Source of the DNA: Pseudomonadota bacterium
Lineage (GTDB): Bacteria > Pseudomonadota > Gammaproteobacteria > Burkholderiales > Rhodocyclaceae
Direction: 5' to 3'
NCBI GenBank assembly: GCA_018241685.1
Contig: JAFEDJ010000006.1
Span: 19,251 to 83,250 of the forward strand
DNA length: 64,000 bases
The position numbers and the translations under genes are program-made. The notes beneath the pieces were generated by a model that was not told the origin of the DNA, ran no database searches, and saw nothing but the letters and a program-made list of their open reading frames with translations. Positions 36,677 through 46,246 of the stretch are shown piece after piece (positions within the stretch are counted from its first letter, which is position 1; every line of letters begins with the position of its first letter).

Positions 36677-39376
36677 ATGACCGCTGCCATTGCCGAATCC
36701 GGCGTCGCCTATTCCGAACTCGTGCTGCGCACGACACCGCCGCGCACCCCGCGCAACCTGCTGGTCCGTTCGCGACTGAGCCTGGACGACGAGCGTTTCC
36801 GCGAGCGCCCGGTGATCGTCGTGCAGGCCCCGCCCGGTTTCGGCAAGACCTCCCTGCTGGCCCAGTGGCGGCACGAGTGCCTAGCCCGCGGTGCGGCGGT
36901 GGCGTGGATCTCGGTGGACGGGCGGGACGATCCGCTGCGTTTCCTGCACAGCCTGGTGCTGGCGGTGCGGGTTGGATGTGCGCGGCCGCAGTTCGGCCGC
37001 GTGCTGATGGAGGGCGGGCAGGCCTCGCTCGGCGAACTGGACGGCATCACCGCCTGGCTGGCCGAGGTCGCCCAGTCGTCCCTCGATCTGGTCCTTATCA
37101 TCGACGAGGCGGAGCGCCTGTCGGCGGCGCGGCGCAACGGCTTGAGCTACTTGCTGCACAACGCGCCGGCCAACCTGCGGGTGGTGATCGCGGCGCGGGG
37201 CGGCTTCGACGTCGAGGTGGAAGACCTGAGTAGCTACGGGCACTGTGAAGTGATCGGCGTCGAGATGTTGCGTTTTCGGCTGGAGGAAACCCTGTCGCTG
37301 GTCGGCAACCGTTTTGGTGCCAAGGTGGATGCCGACACCTGCGCGCGCCTGCACGAGGTGACCGAAGGCTGGCCCCTCGGATTGCAGTTGGCGCTGGCTG
37401 CGATGGAGCGGAGTACGGATCCGCGCTCGGCGATCGAGGCGCTGGCGTCCGGCAGCGGCGACCAGCGTCACCGCCTGGTGGATGCGCTGATGGCCCACCT
37501 GGCCGTCGACGACCTGGATTTCCTGACCCGCATCGCGGTGGTGGACCTGCTGCATCCCGACCTGTGCCGGGCGCTGGTGGGGGACGACGCGGAAGAGCGC
37601 CTGCAGCGCCTCAGCCGGGACACGCCGATCTTTGTAGTGGGCGACAACAGCGCCTGGTCGCGTCTGCACACCCTTGCGCGTGACGGCCTGCGGGCCCGGC
37701 TCAGCGAATTGCCAGTTGACCAGCAGGCCGCTCTCCACCAGCGGGCCATGGGCTGGCTGGCCGGCCACGGCATGATCGAAGAGGCCGCCCGCCACGCGCT
37801 GGCAGCCGGGCAGCGGGAGAGAGCCTACGACCTGGCCGAGCAATGCCTCTACGATGCGGTAGTGCAAGGCCATCTCGGGACGGTACTCGAGTGGCTGGAA
37901 CTGGTGCCGGACGCGGAGCGCGACAAGCGGCCGCGTCTGCGCCTCGCCGCGGCCTGGGTGCTGGCGGTCAGCGAACGCCACGCGGAGGCGGAGGTGCTGG
38001 TCGAGCGCATCCTGTCCCAGCCAGGCGTCGATGCGGCCCTGCGCTACGAGTGTGCGCTGATCCTGAGCGGCGCAGCCTATTACGCCGATGAGCCGGACCA
38101 GTGTGCGGCCTTGTTTGCACCGTGGCGGGACAGCCCGCCAGTCCGCGAGCCACGCCTGCTGCAGATGCACGCCAACCGTCAGTCGGTGTTGGCCATCGTG
38201 CATGGCGATCCGGTGGCCGCGCGCCGCTACCAGCAGGCAGCGCCCCGCGGCGAGCATGGCAAGGCGCATGGCTACGCGGTGCGCTGGGGCGAATTTGCCA
38301 CCGGCCTGAGCTATTTCTGGGAAGGCCAGATGCTGCTCGCCGAAGGGGCCCTGCGACCGACACTGGCGCGCCTGGATGCGGATCTGGGGCGTCGCCATCC
38401 GCTTGCCTGCATGGTCGCTTCGCTGCTGGCGTCGGCGGTCTACGAACGCGACCGCCTCGACGAAGCGTCGGCTTTGCTCGCCAACCGGCTCGACGTGCTC
38501 GAACGGGGCGGCACGCCGGAGACGGCGCTGTTTGGCTATCGCACTGCGGCCCGGCTGGCTGCCGCACAAGGCGTCGAACATCGCGCGCTGGATCTCCTCG
38601 AAGCCTTGTACTCGGTGGGCATGGCACGCCACCTGCCGCGCCTGTGCGTGGCGGCGCTGGCGGAGCAGACCCGCATGCACGCCGGTCGCTTCCGCTCGGA
38701 AACCTGCCGTGCGCTGGTCGAGCGGGTCGATCACATCCTCGAAGGGGAGGGGCTGCCCACCGGCGAGCTGTGGTGGCGGGCGGCCCGCCTGCCGCAGCTC
38801 CTGACCCACGCCCATGCGGCGATTGCCGAGCAGAACTGGCCGGCAGCGCTGGAGGCGCTGACTCGCGCGATGCCGTTGGCCGAGGCCCTCAAGCAGGGCC
38901 GGGTACGGATCGAGATCATGGCCTTGCGGGCCTTCGCCCTCGACCGCAACGGCGGCGATGGCCGTCCGGTGCTGCATGAAGCCCTCAGCCTGGCACAGAC
39001 CTACGGCCTGATGCGGACCTTCGCCGATGCCCACCCGGCCATGGCGGACTGGGCCCGGCGTGTTGCCGAGGAGGGCGATGACGGCGTAGCCGTCGACCGC
39101 CCCGTCCCGATTGCCCGCACTGTGAGGCCGGCACCCGATCTCAAGGCAGGTGGCCCGCGGGCGGTACCGAGCATGGTGCTGACGCCGAAAGAGCGGGAGA
39201 TCCTCGAACTGCTGGCGCGCAATCTCTCCAACAAGGAGATCGCCCAATCCCTGGCGGTCGGCGAAGCCACCGTCAAGTGGCACCTCAAGAACCTCTTCGG
39301 CAAGCTCGGCGCCGGCACCCGCCGCCACGTCGTGCGCCGCGCCCAGGTGCTGGGCCTCCTCGAAGGCGTGGAGTAA
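36677..39376 (+). CDS. MalT-like LuxR-family ATP-dependent activator (LAL, 899 aa)
   Basis: Large STAND-type transcriptional activator. Walker A APPGFGKTS at residues 51-59 and Walker B-like LVLIIDEAERL near 142. A long middle region of helical repeats (TPR-like, about 390-780) forms the sensor. The C-terminal LuxR HTH is at about 835-899 (LTPKEREILELLARNLSNKEIAQSLAVGEATVKWHL region). Such activators bind an inducer and ATP before activating a nearby operon. It immediately precedes the nine-gene block on the same strand and is the best candidate regulator. Confidence 0.93.
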   Translation: MTAAIAESGVAYSELVLRTTPPRTPRNLLVRSRLSLDDERFRERPVIVVQAPPGFGKTSLLAQWRHECLARGAAVAWISVDGRDDPLRFLHSLVLAVRVGCARPQFGRVLMEGGQASLGELDGITAWLAEVAQSSLDLVLIIDEAERLSAARRNGLSYLLHNAPANLRVVIAARGGFDVEVEDLSSYGHCEVIGVEMLRFRLEETLSLVGNRFGAKVDADTCARLHEVTEGWPLGLQLALAAMERSTDPRSAIEALASGSGDQRHRLVDALMAHLAVDDLDFLTRIAVVDLLHPDLCRALVGDDAEERLQRLSRDTPIFVVGDNSAWSRLHTLARDGLRARLSELPVDQQAALHQRAMGWLAGHGMIEEAARHALAAGQRERAYDLAEQCLYDAVVQGHLGTVLEWLELVPDAERDKRPRLRLAAAWVLAVSERHAEAEVLVERILSQPGVDAALRYECALILSGAAYYADEPDQCAALFAPWRDSPPVREPRLLQMHANRQSVLAIVHGDPVAARRYQQAAPRGEHGKAHGYAVRWGEFATGLSYFWEGQMLLAEGALRPTLARLDADLGRRHPLACMVASLLASAVYERDRLDEASALLANRLDVLERGGTPETALFGYRTAARLAAAQGVEHRALDLLEALYSVGMARHLPRLCVAALAEQTRMHAGRFRSETCRALVERVDHILEGEGLPTGELWWRAARLPQLLTHAHAAIAEQNWPAALEALTRAMPLAEALKQGRVRIEIMALRAFALDRNGGDGRPVLHEALSLAQTYGLMRTFADAHPAMADWARRVAEEGDDGVAVDRPVPIARTVRPAPDLKAGGPRAVPSMVLTPKEREILELLARNLSNKEIAQSLAVGEATVKWHLKNLFGKLGAGTRRHVVRRAQVLGLLEGVE

Positions 39377-39401
39377 GCCCCTCCATCCCGCCCCCTCCGT
39401 G

Positions 39402-39431
39402 CCCCCCCGACCCCCAACTTTGTGGGGGGGG
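39402..39431. repeat. C/G-tract hairpin after the LuxR gene (REP-like or terminator-like)
   Basis: Runs of C (39402-39408, 39411-39415) and G (39424-39431) enclose AACTTTGT; on the minus strand the loop reads CAAAG, as in the element at 36481. It lies 25 bp after the LuxR stop and is followed by a pyrimidine-rich GCTTTCTCC, so it may terminate the LuxR transcript. The rest of 39432-39538 shows no gene. Confidence 0.45.
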
Positions 39432-39538
39432 TGCGCTTTCTCCAGCTCTGGAAAATGAGCCTCACTGCAGCGGATCGACCCGCTGCGAGATAAGAGGCGC
39501 TGCTGGATCAGCAGCATCCACAGGAGGAGGGGCGAGAC

Positions 39539-41281
39539 ATGCAATACACAACAGCCAACCGAGAGAAAGCCCGGCGCGCCTGCCCGGCGGCCGTTGGGGC
39601 CGCGCTGGCGCTGCTGGCCGGCGGTGCCGAGGCGGTGGAAATCGACACCGGTAATCCGGACGTGCAGCTGCGCTGGGACAACACCGCGCGCTACAACATG
39701 GCCCAGCGCGTCGCCGGCCGGGACAGCAAGATCGGCAACTATTACGCCGCCGACGAAGGCACCTACAGCTTCGACAAGGGTGACCTGGTCACCAAGCGGC
39801 TCGACCTGCTGTCCGAGCTGGACATGGTTTGGAAGCGCGATACGGGCTTCCGCATCAGCGCCGCGGCCTGGTACGACCCGGCCTACGGCTCGACGGATCA
39901 CTCCAACCCGGGCAATCCGGCGCTCGCTGCCACGCCGAGTTACATCAACAACCGCTACAGCAGCTATGTGAAGCGCTACTACCGTGGCCCGTCCGGCGAA
40001 CTGCTGGATGCCTTCGTATTCGGCGCCTTCGATGCCGGCAATGTGCCGGTCAAGCTGAAGGCCGGCCGTCATACGGTGTTCTGGGGCGAATCGATGTTCC
40101 TCAACGGCGCGCTGCACAGCGTGTCCTACGCCCAGATGCCGCTGGACCTGCAGAAGGGCTTTGCGACCCCCGGCGTGGAAGCCAAGGAGCTGTTCCGGCC
40201 CCTCAACCAGGTTTCCGGCCAGGCCCAGCTGACCGAGACCCTCTCGGTGGCAGGCCAGTACTTCCTGCAGTGGGAAGCCTATCGCTATCCGGAAGGCGGC
40301 ACCTACCTCGGCCCGGTGGACTTCGCCTTCAACGGCCCGGACCGGGTCGTCGCCGGGCAGATTCCCAACAGCGCGGCTTTTGGTCCCTACGCCGGGGCGC
40401 TGCTGGGCTATACCCGCGGCCATGAGGTCGTGCCCCGCAACAATGGGGAATTTGGCCTGTCGGCCCGCTGGTCGCCGGAGATCCTGGACGGCACGTTGGG
40501 TTTCTACTACCGCCGCTATGCCGACAAGCTGCCCCAGGCCCTGGTTACCCAACGTAACCTGATCGCCGGCAAACCACTGCTCAATGGCAGCACTTACAAC
40601 CTGGTGTACGCCGGCGGCATCGACCTGTTCGGCGTGAGCTTCGCGAAGAACATCGGCGGCCTGAGTCTCGGCAGCGAAGTCTCCTACCGCCGCAACACTC
40701 CGCTGGTCGCCCAACTGCTTGGTGTGTCGCCCACTGGCGTACCCGATCGCGGCGAGACCAGCGGCCCGCGCGGGGACACCTGGCATGGCCTGGTGAACCT
40801 GATGGGCGTGCTGCCCAAGACCAGCCTTTTCGACACCGCCAACTGGGCCACCGAGCTGACCTGGAGCCGCTGGCGCAAGGTGCGCAGCGGGGAAAGCCTG
40901 TTCAACGCGGAAGGCTTCGCGCCGTGCCTCGGCAAGGACAAGTGGGACGGCTGCGTCACCAAGGACTATGTCGGCGCCGCCGTGTCCTTCACCCCGACTT
41001 GGTACCAGGTGCTGCCGGGCATCGACCTGTCTGCGCCGGTTTCCTACTCGGTGGGCCTGCACGGCAACGCCGCGACGATGTTCGGCGGCAACGAGGGCAA
41101 CGGCAACTACAGCATCGGTCTGGGAGCCGACATCCAGCAGAAGTACCGCGTGGACCTGAAATACATCGCTTATTTCGGGCAGTACAAGGACAACGGCGCC
41201 GCAGTCACGGCCATCAACGGCTTCACCACGCTGTTGCAGGACCGCAACTTCGTCAGCCTGACGTTCAAGACCACATTCTAA
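39539..41281 (+). CDS. DUF1302 outer-membrane beta-barrel-type protein (580 aa)
   Basis: A signal peptide ends near GGAEA (about residue 32). The body is rich in alternating aromatic/hydrophobic strands (LRWDNTARYNMAQRV; FRISAAAWYDPAYG) and ends in a C-terminal Phe (SLTFKTTF), the outer-membrane barrel signature. It belongs to DUF1302, typically found with DUF1329 in clusters for hydrophobic-compound catabolism. Probable role: passage or sensing of the substrate at the outer membrane (inferred). The ATG follows GGAGGAGGGG. It is the first gene of the nine-gene operon. Confidence 0.87.
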   Translation: MQYTTANREKARRACPAAVGAALALLAGGAEAVEIDTGNPDVQLRWDNTARYNMAQRVAGRDSKIGNYYAADEGTYSFDKGDLVTKRLDLLSELDMVWKRDTGFRISAAAWYDPAYGSTDHSNPGNPALAATPSYINNRYSSYVKRYYRGPSGELLDAFVFGAFDAGNVPVKLKAGRHTVFWGESMFLNGALHSVSYAQMPLDLQKGFATPGVEAKELFRPLNQVSGQAQLTETLSVAGQYFLQWEAYRYPEGGTYLGPVDFAFNGPDRVVAGQIPNSAAFGPYAGALLGYTRGHEVVPRNNGEFGLSARWSPEILDGTLGFYYRRYADKLPQALVTQRNLIAGKPLLNGSTYNLVYAGGIDLFGVSFAKNIGGLSLGSEVSYRRNTPLVAQLLGVSPTGVPDRGETSGPRGDTWHGLVNLMGVLPKTSLFDTANWATELTWSRWRKVRSGESLFNAEGFAPCLGKDKWDGCVTKDYVGAAVSFTPTWYQVLPGIDLSAPVSYSVGLHGNAATMFGGNEGNGNYSIGLGADIQQKYRVDLKYIAYFGQYKDNGAAVTAINGFTTLLQDRNFVSLTFKTTF

Positions 41282-41294
41282 GAGGAGACACACC

Positions 41295-42638
41295 ATGAAG
41301 ATCCACACCACCCTGACCGTGGCCGTGCTTGGTGCCCTGGTGGCCGGCGCCACCCATGCCGGCGTGAGCGCAGAAGAAGCGAAAAAGCTTGGCACCACGC
41401 TGACCGCCGTCGGCGCCGAAAAGGCCGGCAGCGGCGCCATCCCGGACTACACCGGCGGCCTGACCGGCGCCCAGGCGGGTTACAAGGCCGGCAGCGGCCT
41501 GCGCCCCGATCCCTTCGTCAATGAAAAGCCCCTCTACTCGGTAGACGCCGCCAGCATGGCTAAGTACGCGGCCAACCTGACCGAAGGCACCAAGGCGCTG
41601 ATGAAGAAGTACCCGAGCTACCGCATCGATGTGTACAAGTCCCACCGCACTGCCGCCTTCCCGAAGTTCGTCACCGACAACACCGCAGCCTGTGCGGTGA
41701 GCGCCAAGACGAGCGCCGGCGGCCGCTCGATGGAAGGCTGCCACGCCGGCTTCCCGTTCCCGATTCCGAAGAACGGCTTCGAGGCGATGTGGAACCACCT
41801 GGTGCGCTTCAACGGCGTCGCCTATGAGGTCAAGTACCGCAACCTGAGCGTCGATGCCGCCGGTCGCCCGGCCCTGTCCACCGAAGGTTCGATCCTGCAG
41901 GAGTACCCGTACTGGGACGAGAGCAAGGCGAACTCCGACGTCTATTACAAGCAGCGCATCTCCTACACCGGCCCGGCCCGACGCGCCGGGGAGGGCATGC
42001 TGATCATCGATCCCCTCGACTACACCGACAAGGGGCGCCGCGCCTGGCTGTACCTGCCCGGCCAGCGCCGCGTGAAAGTGGCACCGGATCTTGCCCACGA
42101 CACGCCGAACCCCGGCACCTCGGGCGCCACGACCTTCGACGACACCTTCGTGTTCAACGGTTCGATGGAGCGTTACGACTTCAAGCTCGTCGGCAAGAAG
42201 GAGATGCTGGTCCCGTACAACGCCTACAAGATGGCCTACCACTCCACCCAGGCGGACCTGCTCAAGCCGAACCACCTGAACCCGGACCTGGTGCGCTGGG
42301 AAATGCACCGCGTGTGGGTCGTCGAGGCCAGCCTGCGGGACGGCAAGCGCCACGTGTATAGCAAGCGGACCTTCTATCTCGACGAGGACAGCTGGGTCGC
42401 CGTCGCCTCCGACGAGTACGACGCACGCGGCCAGCTGTATCGCGCCGGCTTCGCCTACATCGCCCCGAGCTACGAAGTGCCGGCCCCGTTCGCCGACCTC
42501 AACGGCAACTACGACCTGATCGCCGGGAGCTATTCCCTGACCGGCTATTCGGCCGAGAACGGCGGCGTGCGCTACCTCAAGCCGCAGAGCGAGCGCGAGT
42601 GGTCGCCCGACGTGCTGGCCGGCGCCGGCGTGCGCTAA
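41295..42638 (+). CDS. DUF1329 periplasmic/outer-membrane-associated protein (447 aa)
   Basis: A signal peptide ends at ATHA (about residue 23). A DUF1329 domain fills the remainder (MLIIDPLDYTDKGRRAWLYLPGQRRVKVAPDL), which resembles the LolA/LolB-like lipoprotein-carrier fold seen in lipid-binding proteins. Two cysteines (AACAV, GCHAG) may form a disulfide. Probably works with the DUF1302 barrel 13 bp upstream in moving a hydrophobic substrate; this is inferred from the recurring pairing. AGAGGAGA precedes the ATG. Confidence 0.87.
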   Translation: MKIHTTLTVAVLGALVAGATHAGVSAEEAKKLGTTLTAVGAEKAGSGAIPDYTGGLTGAQAGYKAGSGLRPDPFVNEKPLYSVDAASMAKYAANLTEGTKALMKKYPSYRIDVYKSHRTAAFPKFVTDNTAACAVSAKTSAGGRSMEGCHAGFPFPIPKNGFEAMWNHLVRFNGVAYEVKYRNLSVDAAGRPALSTEGSILQEYPYWDESKANSDVYYKQRISYTGPARRAGEGMLIIDPLDYTDKGRRAWLYLPGQRRVKVAPDLAHDTPNPGTSGATTFDDTFVFNGSMERYDFKLVGKKEMLVPYNAYKMAYHSTQADLLKPNHLNPDLVRWEMHRVWVVEASLRDGKRHVYSKRTFYLDEDSWVAVASDEYDARGQLYRAGFAYIAPSYEVPAPFADLNGNYDLIAGSYSLTGYSAENGGVRYLKPQSEREWSPDVLAGAGVR

Positions 42639-42718
42639 GCCCCTGCAAGGGAGGGGATACGCCGCCCAGCGTCCCCGTCCCACCTCAACGCCCGGATCAA
42701 GTCTCGTTAGGACGCGCC

Positions 42719-43792
42719 ATGTTCAAGTCCGCTTTTCGCCCCGTAATCACCGCCCTGGCCCTGGTATTGCCACTGGCGGCGATCGCTGGCGGCTATTCCG
42801 ATGTTGCCGCTGTGTCGGCCAAGGCCTCGCCGCTGGCGGCCAAATCCCTGTTGAACGGTCTCGCCCGGGCCGGTGAGCGGATCGTCGCCGTCGGTCAGCG
42901 TGGCCACATCGTCCTCTCCGACGACGGTGGCAAGAGCTGGCGCCAGGCCGTCGTGCCGGTCAGCTCTGACCTCGTTGCGGTCTGTTTTCCGAGTGCGAAA
43001 CAGGGCTGGGTGGTGGGCCACGACGGCGTGGTCCTCCATAGCGCGGACGCTGGCGCGACCTGGACGCTACAGATGGATGGCCACCGCGCCGGGCAACTGA
43101 TGCAGGCCCACTACGACCGCCTGGCCGAAAGCGGTGCCCTCGGCAGCGGAGAGCAGACCGATCGTCTGCTGGACGATGTCAAGCGTATTGCCGGGCAGGG
43201 GGCCGAGAACCCCTTCCTCGACGTGTGGTTCAGCGACGAGCGCAACGGCTTCATCGTCGGCGCCTTCAACCTGATCTTCCGCACCGCCGATGGCGGCAAG
43301 AGCTGGGAGCCCTGGTTCGACCGTACCGACAACCCGAACCGCCTGCATCTGTATGCGCTGAGCGGCATCGGCAGCGACGTGTACGCGGTGGGCGAGCAGG
43401 GCCTGGTGCTCAAGTTCGATGCCCAGGCAAGCCGCTTCCGGGCGCTCGAGACACCGTACAAGGGAACGTATTTCGGCGTTGTCGGCAACGACGACAAGGT
43501 GCTGGTCTTCGGGCTGCGCGGCAATGCCTACCGCAGCGCGGACGGCGGCCGGAGCTGGGCCAAGGTGGACAGCGGCGTACAGGACGGTCTCACGGGGGCC
43601 GCGGCCTTCGGGCCGCGGGGGCTGTTGGTGGTCAGCCAGTCCGGCCAGGTGCTGGTCAGCAAGGACGCTGGCGAGCATTTCTCGCCCCTCAAGCTCATCC
43701 AGGCCGCGCCGGCTTCCGCTGTTCTGGCAGTAGGCAGCGACACGGTCGTGATCGCTGGTGCCCGCGGCGTGCGCGCCGAAGCCCTGCGCTAA
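42719..43792 (+). CDS. YCF48/photosystem II stability factor-like beta-propeller protein (357 aa)
   Basis: A signal peptide ends near AIAGG (about residue 23). Repeated propeller blades show the YCF48/BNR pattern: LSDDGGKSWRQ, LHSADAGATWTLQ, RTADGGKSWEPW, RSADGGRSWAKV and SKDAGEHFSP, five or more of which can be read. No photosystem is expected; in catabolic clusters such proteins accompany RND-type transporters. The start at 42719 begins a signal peptide and avoids the overlap with the preceding gene that a start at 42599 would need. Confidence 0.87.
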   Translation: MFKSAFRPVITALALVLPLAAIAGGYSDVAAVSAKASPLAAKSLLNGLARAGERIVAVGQRGHIVLSDDGGKSWRQAVVPVSSDLVAVCFPSAKQGWVVGHDGVVLHSADAGATWTLQMDGHRAGQLMQAHYDRLAESGALGSGEQTDRLLDDVKRIAGQGAENPFLDVWFSDERNGFIVGAFNLIFRTADGGKSWEPWFDRTDNPNRLHLYALSGIGSDVYAVGEQGLVLKFDAQASRFRALETPYKGTYFGVVGNDDKVLVFGLRGNAYRSADGGRSWAKVDSGVQDGLTGAAAFGPRGLLVVSQSGQVLVSKDAGEHFSPLKLIQAAPASAVLAVGSDTVVIAGARGVRAEALR

Positions 43793-43811
43793 AAAGAAGG
43801 AGAACCCCGCC

Positions 43812-46211
43812 ATGGCCGCTTCAAGCCATACCCTGGATCAGGCCCCGGTCGTACAGTCCCTCGGGGACTTCGATCCGCGCTCGGGCAATGCCCTCGAGCG
43901 CCTGATCTTCAACAACCGTCTGGCCGTCGTGGTGCTGTGCGGCCTGGCGACGCTGGCGCTGGCCCTCATCGCGTTCTCGAAACTGAGCTTCAACGCCAGC
44001 TTCGAGAAGATGATTCCGCAGAGCCATCCCTACATCCAGAACTATCTCGACAACCGCAAGGAGCTGCGTGGCCTCGGCAACGCGCTGCGTGTCGTTGTCG
44101 AAAACCCCAGCGGCGACATCTTCGACGCCAGGTACCAGGAGGCGCTCAAGCAGATCAACGACGAGCTGTTCCTGACACCTGGCGTCGATCGCGCGTGGGT
44201 CAAGTCGCTGTGGACGCCGTCGGTGCGCTGGAACGAGGTGACCGAGGAGGGCTTCCAGGGCGGGCCGGTGATGCCCGAATCCTACGACGGCTCGCCCAAG
44301 GCCACCGCGCAGCTGCGTCTGAACATCGCCCGCGCCGGGATCGTCGGCCGCTTCGTCGGTGCCGACTACAAGTCGAGCATGATTTTCGTGCCCTTGCTGG
44401 ACAACGACCCGGCGACCGGCCAGCCGATCGACTACCGGGCCCTGTCGCGCACCCTGGAAGATGGCATCCGGGCCAGGTTCGAGAATGCACCGGGCGCCCC
44501 TGTGCGCATCCACATCATCGGCTTCGCCAAGCTGGTCGGCGATCTCATCGACGGGCTGGCCCAGGTGATGACGTATTTCGCCATTGCCGCGCTGATCGCC
44601 ATCGTCGTGATCTACGCCTATACCCGCTGCACCCGCAGCACGGCGCTGGTGGTGGCCTGCTCGATGGCGGCGGTCGTCTGGCAGCTGGGCCTGGTGTCGG
44701 CCTTCGGCTTCGAGCTCGATCCGTTCTCGGTGCTGGTGCCTTTCCTGATCTTCGCGATCGGGGTTTCCCATGGCGCCCAGAAGATGAACGGCATCATGCA
44801 GGACATCGGCCGCGGCACGCACAAGCTGGTGGCGGCGCGTTTCACTTTCCGGCGTCTGTTCCTGGCCGGCATCACCGCGCTGCTGGCCGATGCGGTGGGC
44901 TTCGCGGTGCTGGTGGTGATCGACATTCCGGTCATCAAGGACCTGGCCATCACCGCCAGCATCGGCGTCGCGGTGCTGATCTTCACCAACCTAATCCTGC
45001 TGCCGGTGCTGCTGTCCTATACCGGCGTCAGCGCCCGTGCTGCCGAGCGCAGCCTGAGCAGCATCGATGCCGCGGCGGAGCAGGGCGGCGTATGGGGCTG
45101 GCTGGGCCACTTCACCGAAAGGCGCTGGGCGTTGCCGACAATCCTCGTCGCGGCCGGGCTGACCGCTATCGGCTTCGCGGTGAGCCATAACCTGAAGATC
45201 GGCGACCTGGAGGCCGGCGCCCCCGAACTGCGTGCGGACTCCCGCTACAACCGGGACAACGCCTACGTCACGTCCCATTACGCGCTGTCCAGCGATCAGT
45301 TCGCGGTGATCGTGAAGACCGCGGCCGAAGGCTGCCTCAAGTACCAGACCCAAGTCGAAGCCGACCGTCTGGCGTGGGAGCTGCGGCAGCTGCCCGGCGT
45401 GCAGACCACCGTGTTCCTCGGCGACGCGATCCGCCAGATCACCGCCGGCTCCTACGAAGGCAACCCCAAGTGGCTGACCCTGGCCCGCAACCAGGACGTG
45501 CTCAATTACGGCGCCCAACAGGCCTCGACCAACAACCCGGACCTGTTCAACAACGATTGCTCGGTGATGCCGGTGATCGCCTATCTCACCGACCATCGCG
45601 CCGACACCCTCGACCGGATCTCCGCCGCGGCCGACCGCTTCGCCGCAGAGCACGGCACGCCTGACCGCCAGTTCCTGCTGGCCGCCGGCAGCGCCGGCAT
45701 CGAGGCGGCCACCAACAGCGTGGTGCGCGACGCCAACCGCACGATGCTGCTCTACGTGTATGGCGCGGTCAGCGTGCTGTGCCTGATCACCTTCCGCAGC
45801 TGGCGCGCGACGGTGGTGGCGGTCCTGCCGCTGGCGGTGACCTCCATCCTCTGCGAGGCGCTGATGGTGATACTGGGCATCGGGGTGAAGGTCGCCACGC
45901 TGCCGGTCATTGCCCTCGGGGTGGGCATCGGTGTCGATTACGCCCTCTACCTGCTGAGCATCCAGCTCGCCCAGCAGCGGGCCGGCGCATCCCTGGCGGT
46001 CGCTTATCGGCGCGCGCTGCAATTTACCGGCAAGGTCGTCGCGCTGGTCGGCGTCACGCTGGCCGCCGGGGTGGTGACCTGGGCCTGGTCGCCGATCAAG
46101 TTCCAGGGCGACATGGGCATCCTGCTGACCTTCATGTTCGTGTGGAACATGGTCGGGGCGTTGGTCCTGATCCCCGCGCTGTCCCACTTCCTGCTGCGCA
46201 AGCCGGCCTGA
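43812..46211 (+). CDS. MMPL/RND-superfamily transporter (799 aa)
   Basis: Inner-membrane proton-driven exporter/flippase-type protein. Each half has a long periplasmic loop and a block of about six membrane helices. The first helix near residues 35-55 is followed by NASFEKMIPQSHPYIQNYL, typical of the MMPL/hopanoid-transporter branch. Membrane blocks lie near 240-400 and 635-790 (LPVIALGVGIGVDYALYLL). Related proteins move lipids, hopanoids or sterol-like molecules. 20 bp after the YCF48-like gene; likely partner of the DUF1302/DUF1329 proteins. Confidence 0.9.
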   Translation: MAASSHTLDQAPVVQSLGDFDPRSGNALERLIFNNRLAVVVLCGLATLALALIAFSKLSFNASFEKMIPQSHPYIQNYLDNRKELRGLGNALRVVVENPSGDIFDARYQEALKQINDELFLTPGVDRAWVKSLWTPSVRWNEVTEEGFQGGPVMPESYDGSPKATAQLRLNIARAGIVGRFVGADYKSSMIFVPLLDNDPATGQPIDYRALSRTLEDGIRARFENAPGAPVRIHIIGFAKLVGDLIDGLAQVMTYFAIAALIAIVVIYAYTRCTRSTALVVACSMAAVVWQLGLVSAFGFELDPFSVLVPFLIFAIGVSHGAQKMNGIMQDIGRGTHKLVAARFTFRRLFLAGITALLADAVGFAVLVVIDIPVIKDLAITASIGVAVLIFTNLILLPVLLSYTGVSARAAERSLSSIDAAAEQGGVWGWLGHFTERRWALPTILVAAGLTAIGFAVSHNLKIGDLEAGAPELRADSRYNRDNAYVTSHYALSSDQFAVIVKTAAEGCLKYQTQVEADRLAWELRQLPGVQTTVFLGDAIRQITAGSYEGNPKWLTLARNQDVLNYGAQQASTNNPDLFNNDCSVMPVIAYLTDHRADTLDRISAAADRFAAEHGTPDRQFLLAAGSAGIEAATNSVVRDANRTMLLYVYGAVSVLCLITFRSWRATVVAVLPLAVTSILCEALMVILGIGVKVATLPVIALGVGIGVDYALYLLSIQLAQQRAGASLAVAYRRALQFTGKVVALVGVTLAAGVVTWAWSPIKFQGDMGILLTFMFVWNMVGALVLIPALSHFLLRKPA

Positions 46212-46246
46212 GCCAGTCCACACAAACGCACTCGGAGAACCCCGAC

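Noticed and set aside
36881..41440. 1519-codon open frame on the minus strand
   Set aside because: It lies antisense to the LuxR, DUF1302 and intergenic sequence, all of which have clear domains; it is a GC-rich shadow frame without recognisable motifs.
45779..46246. N-terminal extension of the YeiH-type gene
   Set aside because: Overlaps the MMPL gene and reads as arginine-rich shadow sequence; the family start is at 46247.
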